DNA from: Megalobrama amblycephala
Lineage: Eukaryota; Chordata; Actinopteri; Cypriniformes; Xenocyprididae
Reading direction: 5' to 3'
Assembly (NCBI RefSeq): GCF_018812025.1
Contig: NC_063058.1
Coordinates: 16,640,797-16,704,796 of the forward strand
DNA: 64,000 nucleotides
Shown here: in pieces, positions 11,378-23,113 of the stretch
How positions within the stretch are numbered: the stretch's first letter is position 1
Layout: each line of letters begins with the position of its first letter
Program-made: the position numbers and the translations under genes
The notes under the pieces: model-generated
The model's input: the letters and a program-made list of their open reading frames with translations, nothing else
What the model was told of the DNA's origin: nothing
The model's database searches: none

Positions 11378-11846
11378 CTGTGAATCACTACAATGACTCA
11401 GTATGAATCACTAAAATGATTAAACAATTCACTTGAGCCCCGAGTAGCAGTCTCTGCGAGGCATTTGAAGTAATTTTTGTAGCAAAATTATTTGCTTAAA
11501 CATAGTTGTTAGTCATGTTTTTGAATTTTGCATGTTTTCTAGTTATTTCAATTGCAGTTTCAAAGTAGCTTCCCCAACAATGCTCAAGTTTATTTTTTCT
11601 GTACTCTCAGTGTTGTGGATCATTACGCTCATAATGTTTACCTGTCAGGTTCTCAAGAGAAGTATGGATGGATTTGCTGCATAGGCCTGTTCGTTCTCTC
11701 CTTTCCTTCACTTCTGTCACTAGCCCAGACTTATCAATTTCAGTGTGAGATCTACATAGGGACAAGACAACATGCTAATTCAGAGCCAAACAGAGTCTTA
11801 TTGGAGTATGTAGGATAACGCATTACAGTAGCACAAAAGGTGTTAC

Positions 11847-12804
11847 CTGTACATGAATGGGGCGACAGTGGCCATGTTGGGATGGTTGTATTGTTGCTGG
11901 AGCTGTGGAAGTTGCACACTGACCGTATTGCTGGTTGTTGAGTGGGTCTGCGCACCAAGAGTGAGATCTTGGCAACTTTTTCCATCTGAAAATGCTAAGC
12001 TAGATGTAGAGCTGTAGTTTCTGTTGTCTTTCTGCCCTTTATGCACAGACAGACCTCCTATTTTTCCGCTTCGTAACCGTTCTCCCTCCGCACCACAAGT
12101 GGGCGACGCTACAGACTTATTTGTAGCTGAACCCTTTCCTCCTTGGCTTGGTTTGGGAATTCCAGTCATGGCTGATTTGGCATTGTCTTTCTTTACTTTG
12201 TTTCCTTTGGGAACAGCCTTCTTAGACTCTAATACAACAAGTCCATCAGTTTTGGTGTCTCCTTTAAGGTGTTCGGGTTCTCTAACAGGAAGCTGTTTGA
12301 GCTTTTCTTTCTCTTTAGGCTTTGACTTCTCTTTAACTTTTTCAGATGCTTTTGCCGAGGTTATTTTCGGCGCCAAAGCCCTTCCGAGCGTCAACTGAGC
12401 AATGCCTTTTAGCGCTAGCTTGGGACTTGAGCTACCAGAACTGCTGGGGGTGACAGGCCGCTGGTTTCCAGAGTGGATGGGGCAAATCTGGCCTTCTTCT
12501 GGTTCAACAGCATCTACATCGTCTGTACTGACAACCTTGGTGGCTCTGGAACCCGTTTTGCTGTTAAAGAGCTTGAGCTTTTCCAGCATGGACTTCTGGG
12601 CAATCACCTTAGGGGGAACCTCAAGAGAATCTGGAGCTGGTTGTTTAACCGTGACCATGGAGGATGTAGCAGTGTGTTTAGCGCTGAGTGACTTGCTTCT
12701 CCAGGGTTTAGAGATGGTATTTGTGGTGCTGGAGCAGCTGGGTGGAGGAATGGAAGAGCTGATTGGTCCATGATCAACCATTATAGGTGATGGGGTTGTT
12801 TTCT
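11847..12804 (-). CDS. nav2: nav2 exon 7 (large Ser/Pro/Lys-rich exon with EB-binding-type motif)
   Basis: 958 bp, phase 1 to 2, about 319 residues (288-606), the largest exon here. It holds SKPWRSKSLSAKHTATSSMV near its start, QKSMLEKLKLFNSK, SSPKLALKGIAQ, a Lys/Glu-rich stretch near residues 440-460, a TGIPKP motif near 501-504 and the end QLQQQYNHPNMATVAPFMYR. All align with mammalian NAV2 in order. Acceptor AATTTACAG/AGAAAAC; donor TACAG/GTAACA. In mammals the corresponding motif reads SGIPKP, an SxIP-type EB1-binding signal; Thr replaces Ser here. The opposite strand is also open over long stretches (12402-12773), but only because of the exon's composition. Confidence 0.95.
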
Positions 12805-15120
12805 CTGTAAATTCAAGAAGAAATATAACATTTTATAAGCTCTTCATGACAACCGCTTCTGTACTGTGCAAAAAGATGCCGAAAATTCCTAAAGTCTAAG
12901 ACTATGAATGAATAAAAAAAAATAAAAAAAATAATATATATTTATGCATTGCTTAGAGTCACTTTTTTTACATTCAACTAATGTAACAGGCAATTTGCCA
13001 AGTAGGGAGGACAAATAGTCACTCTGGCACAGAGAAAGTGGGTCAAATCTTTCAAACGCTAGCAAGTGCAGTTAAGCTGTTGCACACAGACATTAGCAAG
13101 TGTGACGCCCATGGGAGTTTGAAAATATGAGAGAGTACTGGATGAAGTGCTGAGAAAAGGAAACATGAACTATGAAAAGAAACATCTGAAGTATGTGAAG
13201 TAATGTATTAATATTTATTTTTGAGATCCAGGGTCTTTTCTCTATGATGGTTAGCAAAGGAGACTGACTGTAGAGCATTTCATGATATTTGAGATACAAG
13301 TGAAGAAAATGATAATTTGGTTAAATATAAACAAACCATTTCAAAGGCACATTTTAAATGTGCTTTCTGTCATATAACTAATGTAAAAAATAAATAAAAA
13401 TGGACAAATTACTTTTATTATTACATACAATACATTATATATAAATAGCATATAAAATTAGCCTGACTTGCATGAAAATTCAATATGTAATGAAACCAAA
13501 CTCATGCAAATAAGTCTAAGTAAACATGAAACGTTTCATTGTACCCGTTCTGATCAGTCACTCTCTTTCATTATTTCCCTATTTCCCTATTTTCATTTCA
13601 CTGTGCTGCTAAACTGGTGGTTGCCCTTGTATGCAGTATTTATTTACTAGCCTGTTGCGATGAAAACTTTAGCTGTGTTTAGCGGTGCTTACCTTACAGG
13701 CAATCTGAGCAAAATTCTTAACAGTCATCTTCCTCGCATGTCTACCTAGCTGTTTGAAGTCACTGTATATAAAGTTCTGTCATCATTGACTTTTCTTTCT
13801 CTGCTTCTTCTTGCACTGGCTTTGCCACAAGTACACTAATTAGAGTTGAATCCGTGAGCAGTAAACGCCTCATCATCAACATACCAGATCCAGCAGTGTG
13901 AAGCTGAGAGTCCACACAAACCGCACACAAACACGAATCAATGCATGCATGCACACAGACATGTACATCACATCATGTATGTGCAAATTTGGTTTTATGG
14001 ATATGGCTTGAATACAAAAATTCCAACAAAAATTCCACAAAAAAGTCACTCAACTATGTGACATGTTACAGGGGAAACAACCATGCTAAATAACTAAATG
14101 CTAAAGTGTGTTAACCAATCCCGCCATAATGAAACAACAGCGTGCCAAAAATGCGTCAACATGCAATTACAGAATCATAAAAATGTGAACATTATGAGCA
14201 GTTACCGAACTCAGAGATTAACAAGGGAACATCAAGGGAGGATGGTTTGGATCAGACATTGTGAGCAAGAAAAATGTTCAAATGAAAATGATGAAAAATT
14301 TGGTTCCAAATATATTGTAGGCCTTGAAATGACAATTCATGTACAATAATAGCTGGTTCAAAAAATTACCATCAAATTGTTTTTATGGTCAAAAAGGCCC
14401 ATAAATTACCCAAAAAGCATGAATTACAAGTAAATTTACTTCACTTTTTCCAAGCTTTCTGAAGCCATACGAAAATTTAGCATGAAGAACAGACCTAAAT
14501 TCTCTTCATTATCCACTTAAAAAAAATGTCCATATAACTCAAATGTATGCACACCAAAAAAAAAAAAAAAATCAAGAAATTCAAAGTGTAAAGTATAGTG
14601 TCAAAGTTATACAAGTCAAGTTGTGAAACCGAACAGAACCACATGTACAGTAGGTGCCAAAAAAACCCTAAACCGACCGCCTCGACCTGACTGCATTTAC
14701 CTACTACACTGCAAGGATCCATTCAGAATTACTAAACACAGCAACATGACAAATCCAAACACTATCCTGAATGTCTGTGGAAACAACGTGAATGCGTACT
14801 GAAATGCGTTTGTGCATAAATACAATGTTCGATCAGTGCGTCAAGAATGGACATAACGTTACACGGGATGAATATAATGGACTCACATGTGCTTACTGTA
14901 CGATTCCTGTATGTCAATCGTCTTTACCTTGATTGCAATCCTCATACAATCCTCAGACGCTGGTTTGCTTTATCCAGCCGAGCAATGTAGTTTGTGCATC
15001 ATCTGTCAATAAAGCGGTGTTTTTTGTTCAGTCTATATTTCAAACAGCGCGGTGTGTGAGGGCTCGCGCTCTTCAGAATCAATCACAAACGCGTTAACGT
15101 GTTAATGTTGACAGCACTAA

Positions 15121-15161
<41 letters not shown>

Positions 15162-15180
15162 GTTTTTTTATACCCAGAGC
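12805..15180. other. nav2 intron between exons 7 and 6, proximal part
   Basis: Mostly AT-rich single-copy-looking DNA with no exon recognised. Includes an A-run near 14557 and an (AT)n tract at 15119-15159. Short open frames lack splice or coding support. Confidence 0.5.
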
Positions 15181-15187
15181 TTATTTT

Positions 15188-18100
15188 TTTTTATAGGGTT
15201 AGTTCACCCAAAAATGAAAATTCTGTCATTAATGACTCACCCTCATGTCGTTTCAAACCCGCAAAACCTTTGTTCATCTTCGGAACACAAATTAAGATAT
15301 TTTTGATGAAATCCCTCTTTCCCTCTTCCAAAAAAAAAAAACAACGAAATTACCACATTCAAGGTCCAGAAAAGTAGTAAAGACATTGTTAAAATCGTCA
15401 ATGTGACTACAGTGGTTTAACTCCCGGTGGTTTAACTTTAACGCCGGCGCGTTTTCAGGTTTTTTTTCACATTGCAGCAAAACAGACTTAAAATACTCCG
15501 TCATATTTTGTCATAGAGACATAAGTAATATATCAATTGAAACTATAGAATATCTTCTTTTATTTGTATACACTCAGAGTAAAAACAAAATGTTGTGCTT
15601 TTTGCAAAATAAAGAAAACTAAAATGATGTATGATCTGTCCTCTCCCTCTGAACAAAGTTTAATTTGATAGTTCTCAGAAAATGAACTATAACTTAGTGA
15701 ATACTGATCACAAAAAAATAGACTTATGTCTAAAGACACGTTGAAATGTCATGTTTTAAATCATGTAAGTCATATCGAAAACAAAAATTCTGTGTTTATG
15801 TAATCTGTATGAAAAGAGACACATGTCAGAAATCCATGATTCAGCTCATTATCCGCTAATGCGGCCACGCCCACGGAGCCAGCGCTATTCAGAGGCAAAT
15901 TCAGAGGCAATACATGCATTCATCGTCTCAATCATGTATTTATTGTCTTGAAAAGTGTTTATCTGTATGTAAAAGCCTGTATGTTAGCGACCTCTGGAAG
16001 ACATGCCGTTAGTTCCTAACATGTCCTCTTCTTTAGAATAATTTGTGTACTAAATGTGCACAGAGAGCGCCCTCCGGCTGCAAGTATGAATTGAAAACAC
16101 CATTCCTGAAATGTCCTCTTCTTCTTTAGAATAATTTGTGGACTAAAGGTGTACAGAGCGCCCTCCGGCTGCAAGTATGAATTGAAAACACCAGCGCTCA
16201 TAGTGATAACAATGAATATAGAATAAATATAACTCCTCTGTATAGAAAATTGACATAAACATATGAGAATCCATCAATATTTCTCCAAATGTGAATGCTT
16301 TTAAAATAAAAGCCTATATTCAGACTCTTTGCATCACAGAAATACATTATATTTTAAAGAATATAATAGAATACCATTATTTTAAATTGAGCTGAGACAT
16401 GATTACAGAGGTACCAGCCTACCTGACTGAAAGGCCTCATTATTATGCAGCACCATTAGAGGTTCTTTATGCAATTATTTTGTCTTCTCAGGTGAAAATG
16501 AGCCATTATTCATGATGATTCACACCTCCACGCATACTGTGTTTCTTGACAAAAACTAAATCAATATATTGTTTTATATGAACAAGTAGGCATTATAATT
16601 TTTACATAATTTTGAAGCAAAAACTCTAGCCTACAACCCCCAATACCCAGAAGTCTTGTAAACACAGATTTAATATATATTTTTGGCCTTATTTCAGTGA
16701 CTTAATTTTTTTGTTTTTTCAATAACCACGCATAAAACATTATTCCTTCAAAAACACAAACATGTGCATACATGTTCCTCACATATTATGGTAGCCTAGT
16801 TTGTGCTGAATACAGTGTAATGACACCTTTGTCATTAATATGTTTATGAACAACTGAAAAAAGCACAAATGTCAGGGCATGTCAAAACTTCTCCATGCCC
16901 CAAATCAGCCTCAGACTCCAGAGGGTTAACCTTAATGGTGCTCATGTGAACAGCGTCGGCCAATACTGAGCCGGCGTTCGGATGTAAACACGGAAGGCTT
17001 CATTGCGTTCACTGCGTCAACTACATAGGAGACTGACAGGGAAGAGGAAAAATAGTTGAATAAAGTTGTTATTTTTGTTTTTGTGCACAAAGAGTATTCT
17101 TGTCGCTTCATTACATTAAAGGGGCTCTATGTAAGATTTTTACTTTAATAAAGCATAAAAATACCCTAATATGTTTGCAGATATTTAGGAAACATGCTAA
17201 GTTCACCTACTTGTTTCTCAGAAAAACAATGCTACAGCCAGATATTCTACTTTGAAAATGCGCGTTCCGTGTTTTTGTTTTGGTCTCTGTGAAACCGTGT
17301 GCTGCAGTTTATCCAATAGTATTTCAACATCACAGGTTGCCAGTTGGCGGAAAACACCGCATACTGCAGCCATGGAAACCAGCAAACAAACTGGGTCAGA
17401 GAATCAGGCAATAACATCAGCTGCGCGTTCTCGCTCTCTTTACTCTGTCACGGTGAAGTGACACACACCCGCGCGGGCGCCTCCTCTTTCTCGTCTCATT
17501 CGCTCCGGTTAAGTAGTGCTTGTATTGTGCATAATTTTAGTAATTTCCGCAGGTTTCGCGCTCACACCGAAAGCGCACGCACCACTGATCTATATTAGTG
17601 AAGCGAACAAGCCACGCTCAGTCTCAAACAGAGACAGAAATCCTGCGCATAAACTGTCAAATACATACAAAAGTATGTCAAAACCAGCGGCACAGGCAAT
17701 CTTGGCAAGTATACAGATAAACACAGTCAGTTTTGAATCGTTAAATAGCTAAGAAAGTGAATCCATGTTGTGTGTAACCCATGTCCGTTGAACACCGTTA
17801 ATAGACTCTTAAAGGGACAGCAGTCCAATATTCCTGCTGCTGTCTGTCATGTTAATCAAAGAACAAAAGACAAAGAAAATCACTTTCTGCTCTTGACTGA
17901 TTACGTTTTATAACTTTAATGGTAAGAATTATTTGCAATAAAGACTACAGAAATTAAGGTAACCAATGCAAAATAACACAATGTGTTATTTTACATTTGA
18001 TTACTTTAATTTTTGTAGTATTTCTTACCTGAATAAAAACCCAGTTAACCTGAAAAACTTAGTTTCATAGCTCTCTTTATTTATTGCATTTATTTGAGCT

Positions 18101-18788
18101 GTTTATATTTTATTACTGACTTGTTTTTTTTAATGAAAATAAAACTCTGCATTGAAGAAAAGTAGATTTTTGTTTGTATATGTTGTCATTTATAGTTCTT
18201 AGAAAGAAAATCGGAATCGGCAAAAATATGTATCGGCCAATCACACTAACAAAAAATCGGAAATCGGAATCGGCCAAGAAAATTGCAATCGGTGCATCTC
18301 TACTAAAAAGCCTCTGAATCTATCAAAATATCTCTATGAACAACAGCAATATCAAAACAGATAAATCAACTCATCAGCTTACAGTGTGCAAGTCTCCTCA
18401 GCTTTCATTGTCAATTGCACTCCCTATTGTTGCTGGCAACCATATGCTGTAAAAGCTGGCAACCCGCGTCTTTGAATGAGGGGGCGGGCCAAACAATATT
18501 TTGAATTTGGACTGCAGTACCTATTTTGAACACTGGGTGTCATTCCTACATAGAGCCCCTTTAAAGTTGAACCACTGTAGTCACACTGACTATTTTAATG
18601 ATGTCTTTAGTGCTTTTCTGGACCTTAAATGATGTAATTTCGTTGCTTTCTATGGGGGATAAAAAACCTCGGATTTCATTGAAAATATCTTAATTTATGT
18701 TCCAAAGATGAACAAAGGTTTGGAACTACATGATGGTGAGTAATTAATGATAGAAATTTCATTTTTTGGGTAAACTAACCCTTTAAAG
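15188..18788. mobile_element. Interrupted GTTCACCCAAAAATG element (outer layer of a nest)
   Basis: Left end TAGGGTTAGTTCACCCAAAA at 15196 and right end GGTAAACTAACCCTTTAA at 18788 are the two termini of this family. About 15430-16930 is unrelated sequence, including two near-duplicate CCCTCCGGCTGCAAGTATGA segments (16072, 16162). The element resumes with GCCAATACTGAGCCGGC, is cut again by the TTAA element at 17116-18564, and ends TTGAACCACTGTAGTC... to the right terminus. Confidence 0.65.
17116..18564. mobile_element. TTAA-flanked element (AGGGGCTCTATGTA type), nested
   Basis: 1449 bp, TTAA-AGGGGCTCTATGTA to TACATAGAGCCCCT-TTAA, inserted in the outer element. The uninterrupted paralogue near 25602 reads CATTAAGGTTGAACC with a single TTAA. 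It contains overlapping open frames of up to 84 codons with no recognisable domain and a GGAATCGGCC-rich segment near 18210. Confidence 0.8.
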
Positions 18789-19106
18789 TCTACTATTTGT
18801 TGAATAGAAAAGAGCAGCCTGGACATTCTTCTAAGTAGCTTCTTTTTTCTATTTTAATTTCTGAAAAAAAAAAAAAAAATGCAAATAAAAATACCAGTTT
18901 AAGTTTCTGAAAATAATAATAATATTGTTTTTTTAATAATATACATTAAAAATAAGTTTTATTTTCTGAAAAAAAAAAAAAAAAAAAGGTTTTACCAATA
19001 AATACCAATAACAATTTGAGCAAGGAAAAGTAAGATAAATCTTTAAAAAAAAAATTCACAGGTAATTCTAGTAAAAAGTTATGCAAGAATAAAGCCTGCC
19101 GATTTC

Positions 19107-19266
19107 ATGGGTGGTGTGGCCCTGTGGTTAAAGATCTGGGTAAAAGGTTATAGGTTTGAATACCTCAAGGAGTGATTATTATGCACTTACGCAAGACACT
19201 TTTTTTAGGATGATTTTCCTTGTAGTAAATATACATGCTTGAAAAACAGTTTTTGCTAAATGACTC
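19107..19266 (+). mobile_element. tRNA-derived SINE
   Basis: A tRNA-like head with A-box-like GGCCCTGTGGTTAAAGATCTGG and B-box-like AGGTTTGAATACC, then a body ending GCTAAATGACT, the tail typical of fish SINEs. Diverged, so old and probably inactive; not a functional tRNA gene. Confidence 0.65.
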
Positions 19267-19321
19267 CTTACATACTCTTACATAACACACAGGACTGTAT
19301 AAATAAATGTGATTAACTCAC

Positions 19322-19455
19322 CTCTTTCATGAGCGCAGACAGAGATTGGCGGCTTTAATCGGTCACACTGGTTGAAGCTTTGGCTGCGTCTGTTCGAGGT
19401 TCGAGGTTTACTCTCTCCACTCGTTCCAGCTGCCCTCACAGAGGGGCTCTGAAGC
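19322..19455 (-). CDS. nav2: nav2 exon 6 (linker, NRRSQSFN motif)
   Basis: 134 bp, phase 2 to 1 (residues 243-287). Encodes RLQSPSVRAAGTSGESKPRT then SNRRSQSFNQCDRLKPPISV. The NRRSQSFN motif is shared by NAV2 and NAV3 and is a good orthology marker. Acceptor TTTGTCAG/GCTTCAG; donor GAAAGAG/GTGAGT, a near-consensus site. Confidence 0.93.
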
Positions 19456-20446
19456 CTGACAAAGAGTTCAGTCAGAACAAACTCAACCTTTCTCTTTAAA
19501 CAATAACTATTTATGCTGCAAAGACCCAAGACTGGAGTGCCAATTATATAAATAAACCTCAGTGACCTTTTTATATTAAAGTCCATTTCTGATCATATGA
19601 TCGAGAACAAAATGACTATTGAAGGGGATTCACGTGTTTTTTGGCCCTGAGGAAACAAGACAGGCTTGTGTAGAATCACAAGATCACCAGTAGATGGTGC
19701 TGTTGTGTAGTAATTTACTAGGAGGACAAGGAGATGTAAATCAGACACACTGTGATGTTTTATAGAGTGGACGTAGAAATGTGGAAAGCTGACCTAGAGT
19801 TCTTTTTCTGAGCAACAGAGAGTCTCACAGCTTTTTTCTGATTGGAGCCTTTTGATGGATGACTTCAAGATCAAGAGGAAAACAAAAGAGAAAGAAAAGG
19901 GGATGAATAGAAGAGTTAGAGAAATAGCAAGTGCTGTTATTGTTAACTAAAACTAAAATGACTCATGTTTTTGAATACACTAACTGAATACACTAAAACT
20001 AAAATATTAAAAATGAAAAAAACAAAAAAACATTTAAGCTAAGCTAAACAGAAATATTTTTTAGATAAATAAATAAAACTAAATGTAAAAACAATTACAA
20101 AAATACATAAAATTACTTTAACATGAAAATAAAAACTGAAATATAAAAAATATATAAAAATGAAATCTCATTCAAAATATTATTTTACTATTTAAATAAT
20201 ACTAACAAAACACTGGAAATAACAGAACTTGTAAGTTAGAAATGGAAATGAAAGGTTAATCATTGGAAATGTTAAGGGTATAAAAAGTTAGAGGAGAAAG
20301 AAAAAAAGTCCAGTGTGACAAAAATCGTATCCTTCCCGCCATCCAAATTATTTAAAGATTAAAAATAAATTATTAACTTGTCAAACCAGCTGCTATGCTG
20401 TCTGTCTATGAAGAAGCTATCCAGTAGATGAGTTGGAGAATAATAC

Positions 20447-20699
20447 CTGGACTGCAGGTCTGTCTGTGTTTTCTGTGCACATAGGGAGGAGGTGTAGTGT
20501 TGCTGGATAGGAGAAGGACAGGGAGAGCTACAGGGAGAAGTGTGAGGAGGCAGGGCAGGACTGGCGCATCGGTGAGCCTGGTTGTTCTGGAGCATCTGAA
20601 CATTGCTGGAGGCCTGTTTCAAAGTCTGCTGCTGCTGCCTGAAGCGCGACAGAATGAAGAAAAGGCCTAAAATGGCTTTCAGATTGCCATTGCGGATCT
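20447..20699 (-). CDS. nav2: nav2 exon 5 (CH domain end and Pro/Gln-rich linker)
   Basis: 253 bp, phase 1 to 2 (residues 159-242). It starts EIRNGNLKAILGLFFILSRF, which closes the CH domain, then a QQQQ run and a Pro/Ser/Cys-rich linker (SPALPPHTSPCSSPCPSP) ending QTDLQSR. Acceptor CAAACCACAG/AGATCC; donor TCCAG/GTATTA. The Gln and Pro/Ser composition matches this part of mammalian NAV2, with low sequence identity, as expected for a disordered linker. The open frame continues into the intron but the R codon split (AG|G) fits exon 6 exactly. Confidence 0.93.
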
Positions 20700-20781
20700 C
20701 TGTGGTTTGGCAGAAAAAGAAAAGAATCTTGTTGGCATCTTGTTTCAAATATTAATGAGCATTAGTTAAGAGTCCGTTCAC

Positions 20782-20854
20782 CTTCGGCACAAAGTCCCTT
20801 TATGTTGACTCCTTTAGCAGCCAGGAAGCTCAGACAGGCATCAATGTTCTCAAT
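20782..20854 (-). CDS. nav2: nav2 exon 4 (CH domain, part 3)
   Basis: 73 bp encoding IENIDACLSFLAAKGVNIKG plus LCAE and one base (phase 0 to 1; residues 135-158). Acceptor GTTTCGCAG/ATTGAG; donor GAAG/GTGAAC. This is the C-terminal helical part of the CH domain (mammalian IENIDACLNFLAAKGINIQG). The next intron is only 82 bp (20700-20781), the shortest in the window. Confidence 0.95.
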
Positions 20855-21167
20855 CTGCGAAACATAGACATGCATCAAGAGCTTGCTGTCGGAAATCAAG
20901 CCTAATAATCCACTACCCTCGGAAAATGTGACCCCACCATGGCCGGTTTGCACACCACACTCAGGTGTAGAGGAAATATAACCAAACAGATGGTGCTCAA
21001 TAGGGTAGAGTTGTGGTTTACAACCCTGTGGGTCCGTCCTGTGGTGTTCCTGTGACATTACAATGTATATCCTGACCACAGGCGAGACGACAGACTACAG
21101 CAGGCTGGTTAATGCCAGGATTTTAAGGTCAACAAGACCTGCCATTGTCATCCCTGAGGTTGTTTCT

Positions 21168-21270
21168 TAAAGGGACAGTTTAACCAAAAATGAAAATTCT
21201 GTCATAATATACTCACCCTCATTTGCAGTCATGTATATTTGACTTAAACTGTAGATATTCAGCGAATAGG
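21168..21270. mobile_element. Fragment of an AAAGGGACAGTTTAACC repeat
   Basis: TTAAAGGGACAGTTTAACCA followed by AATGAAAATTCTGTCAT and ACTCACCCTCAT, the left-end signature of the family; no right end is present. Confidence 0.6.
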
Positions 21271-22500
21271 AACTTAAAGGGTTAGTTCACCCAAAAATGA
21301 AAATGATCCCATGATTTACTCACCCTCAAGCCATAGGTGTATATGACTATCTTCTATATGCTATATGCTTAAAAAATATCCTGCTCTTCCAAGCTTTATA
21401 ATGGTAGTGAATGGGGGGCCTGATTTTGAAGCCAAAAAAAAGTGCATCCATCCATTGTAAAAGTACTCCACATGGCTCCGGAGGGTTCTTCTGAAGGGAA
21501 ACGATGCTTTTTTTTTTTTTATTAACTATAATAACTAGCTTCCGGCAGACGGCCATACACATCTATTTGTAGGGCTGGGACAATACATCGAATCTCGATT
21601 CATGATATGAAGAGTTTGGAGCGATTCTGATATTTTCCGATATATCGCAATTCTCTCTCGAATCGATTCTGAGCTTAGTTTTTAAACAGCAGATGGCACT
21701 ACTATACGTGCTTTAGAAACACTCATACACTGCCTGCTTCCAGTTCCTTTACACACACCACTTAAACCTAAAATAATCATTCATAAAGTTCGAAAACGTT
21801 GAAGCGAATTACAAATCTCGCATTATAAAAGCATTCTGAGCCGAGGTGCAAGTATATTTAACCACTTAGATGACTCAGCCGAACGCACGAGCGCCGTCCA
21901 GCAGTCTTCTTTATGTGCGTTTGAGAGTGTGCGGTTAAAAACTAGCCTAGAGCGCCATCTGCTGTTAAAACTAAGCTCAGAATCGATTAAAGAGAGAAAA
22001 TATCAGGATCGATCCAGATTCATTGTATCGTTTGAGAATCAATGTATCGTCCCAGCCCTATAGATCTGCAGTGGAAGAGTAACCCCTGAACCGACGCACA
22101 ACGTATTGACGAACGCGGAAGTGCAGAGGATAGAGCAAAACAAAACACCGGTCACGAATTACAAGTCTATCTTCTATATAAGAGAAAAGGAGCTTGAGTT
22201 TGTTGCAAAGCTCTATTTGTTTGAACCGTAAGAGGCATCTAAGCTTACGCTATTCCATGTCATACATCGCGTCACGGGTTACAAGTTGACAATGCGCAGT
22301 ATGCGTAGAGTCGTCTGCTGGAAGCTATTTATTTTAGATTATGAAGTTTTAAATATGTATATTATTCTTTAAAAAAAACCCAAAACATTGCTTCGTTCCA
22401 GAAGGCCTTTATTAACCCCCTGGAGCCATATGGATTATTTTAATGATGGATGGATGCATTTTTTGGGGGCCTCAAAATTTATGGTGCTAATTGAAATAAG
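21271..22500. mobile_element. Long inverted-repeat element containing a hAT-like insertion
   Basis: Begins TTAAAGGGTTAGTTCACCC. Internal pieces recur inverted near the right side (GGGGGGCCTGATTTTGA against TTTTTGGGGGCCTCAAAA; ACATGGCTCCGGAGGG against CCCCCTGGAGCCATAT), so this was a long foldback element. It is split by 21570-22060. The exact right end is not clear. Confidence 0.5.
21570..22060. mobile_element. hAT-like MITE (TAGGGCTGGGAC ends)
   Basis: Terminal inverted repeats TAGGGCTGGGACAATACATC and GATGTATCG-type right end TGTATCGTCCCAGCCCTA; inner arms repeat the AATCGATTCTGAGCTTAG motif inverted. About 490 bp, non-coding. Flanking 8-mers (TCTATTTG/TAGATCTG) match only partly. Confidence 0.7.
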
Positions 22501-23060
22501 GCTGATTAAAATAAAGCTAAAATTATAAAATAAAACATAAATATTACATTAAAAATTTAAAATGTTGTCTTAGCAACTAACTGAAATAAAATAAGTTGAA
22601 GTACTACAACTATAACTAATTGAACGGGATACATTTAAAAAAAAAAAAAAAAAAAATCTTTACCCTTAAATGCATAAATGTTTCGGCAATCATATTTGGA
22701 TATCCGGGTCTTTAGCAAGCCTATTATCTAACACGGATGTCTTTAATAATCTTTAACTGTGCAATAGTACAAAACTCTTGATAACAATTACAAAAGAACA
22801 ATAAAAAAAGCATATTTTGTTGCCCTTTGGAACTTGGAAGATTTCATTTTGAGCAGGTGCTTTTTACTATCATCACTGTCACCATCAGAGCTCATTTCTA
22901 CCATATTCTCAAAACTATGGTTTTCAATATCTTCAAAAACAATATTTTGATCACTGACAGCTTCTTCACCAGATTTACCATCAAGTGACAGTGACACTAA
23001 TATCTGATTGCGAGTTCGACAGATTGTGGTACAAGCAGTACAGAAATAAAAATCGAGTAC

Positions 23061-23113
23061 CATTTGTGAGCGACTCTCTGGGAATCCGTTGATATCTGCA
23101 ATCTTCTCGTTTG
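23061..23113 (-). CDS. nav2: nav2 exon 3 (CH domain, part 2)
   Basis: A small 53 bp exon encoding the end of an Ala codon and NEKIADINGFPESRSQM (phase 1 to 0; residues 117-134). Acceptor TTCCATTCAG/CAAACGAG is strong; donor ATG/GTACTC is weak, lacking the usual G at +5. Mammalian NAV2 has ANEKIEDINGCPKNRSQM here, so the exon is clearly orthologous. Reading past the donor runs on as an open frame to 22788, so skipped or missed recognition of this donor would not stop translation at once. Confidence 0.93.

Noticed and set aside
12024..12773. Plus-strand open frames of 123-124 codons
   Set aside because: Antisense to nav2 exon 7, whose minus-strand reading is a clear NAV2 match with proper splice sites.
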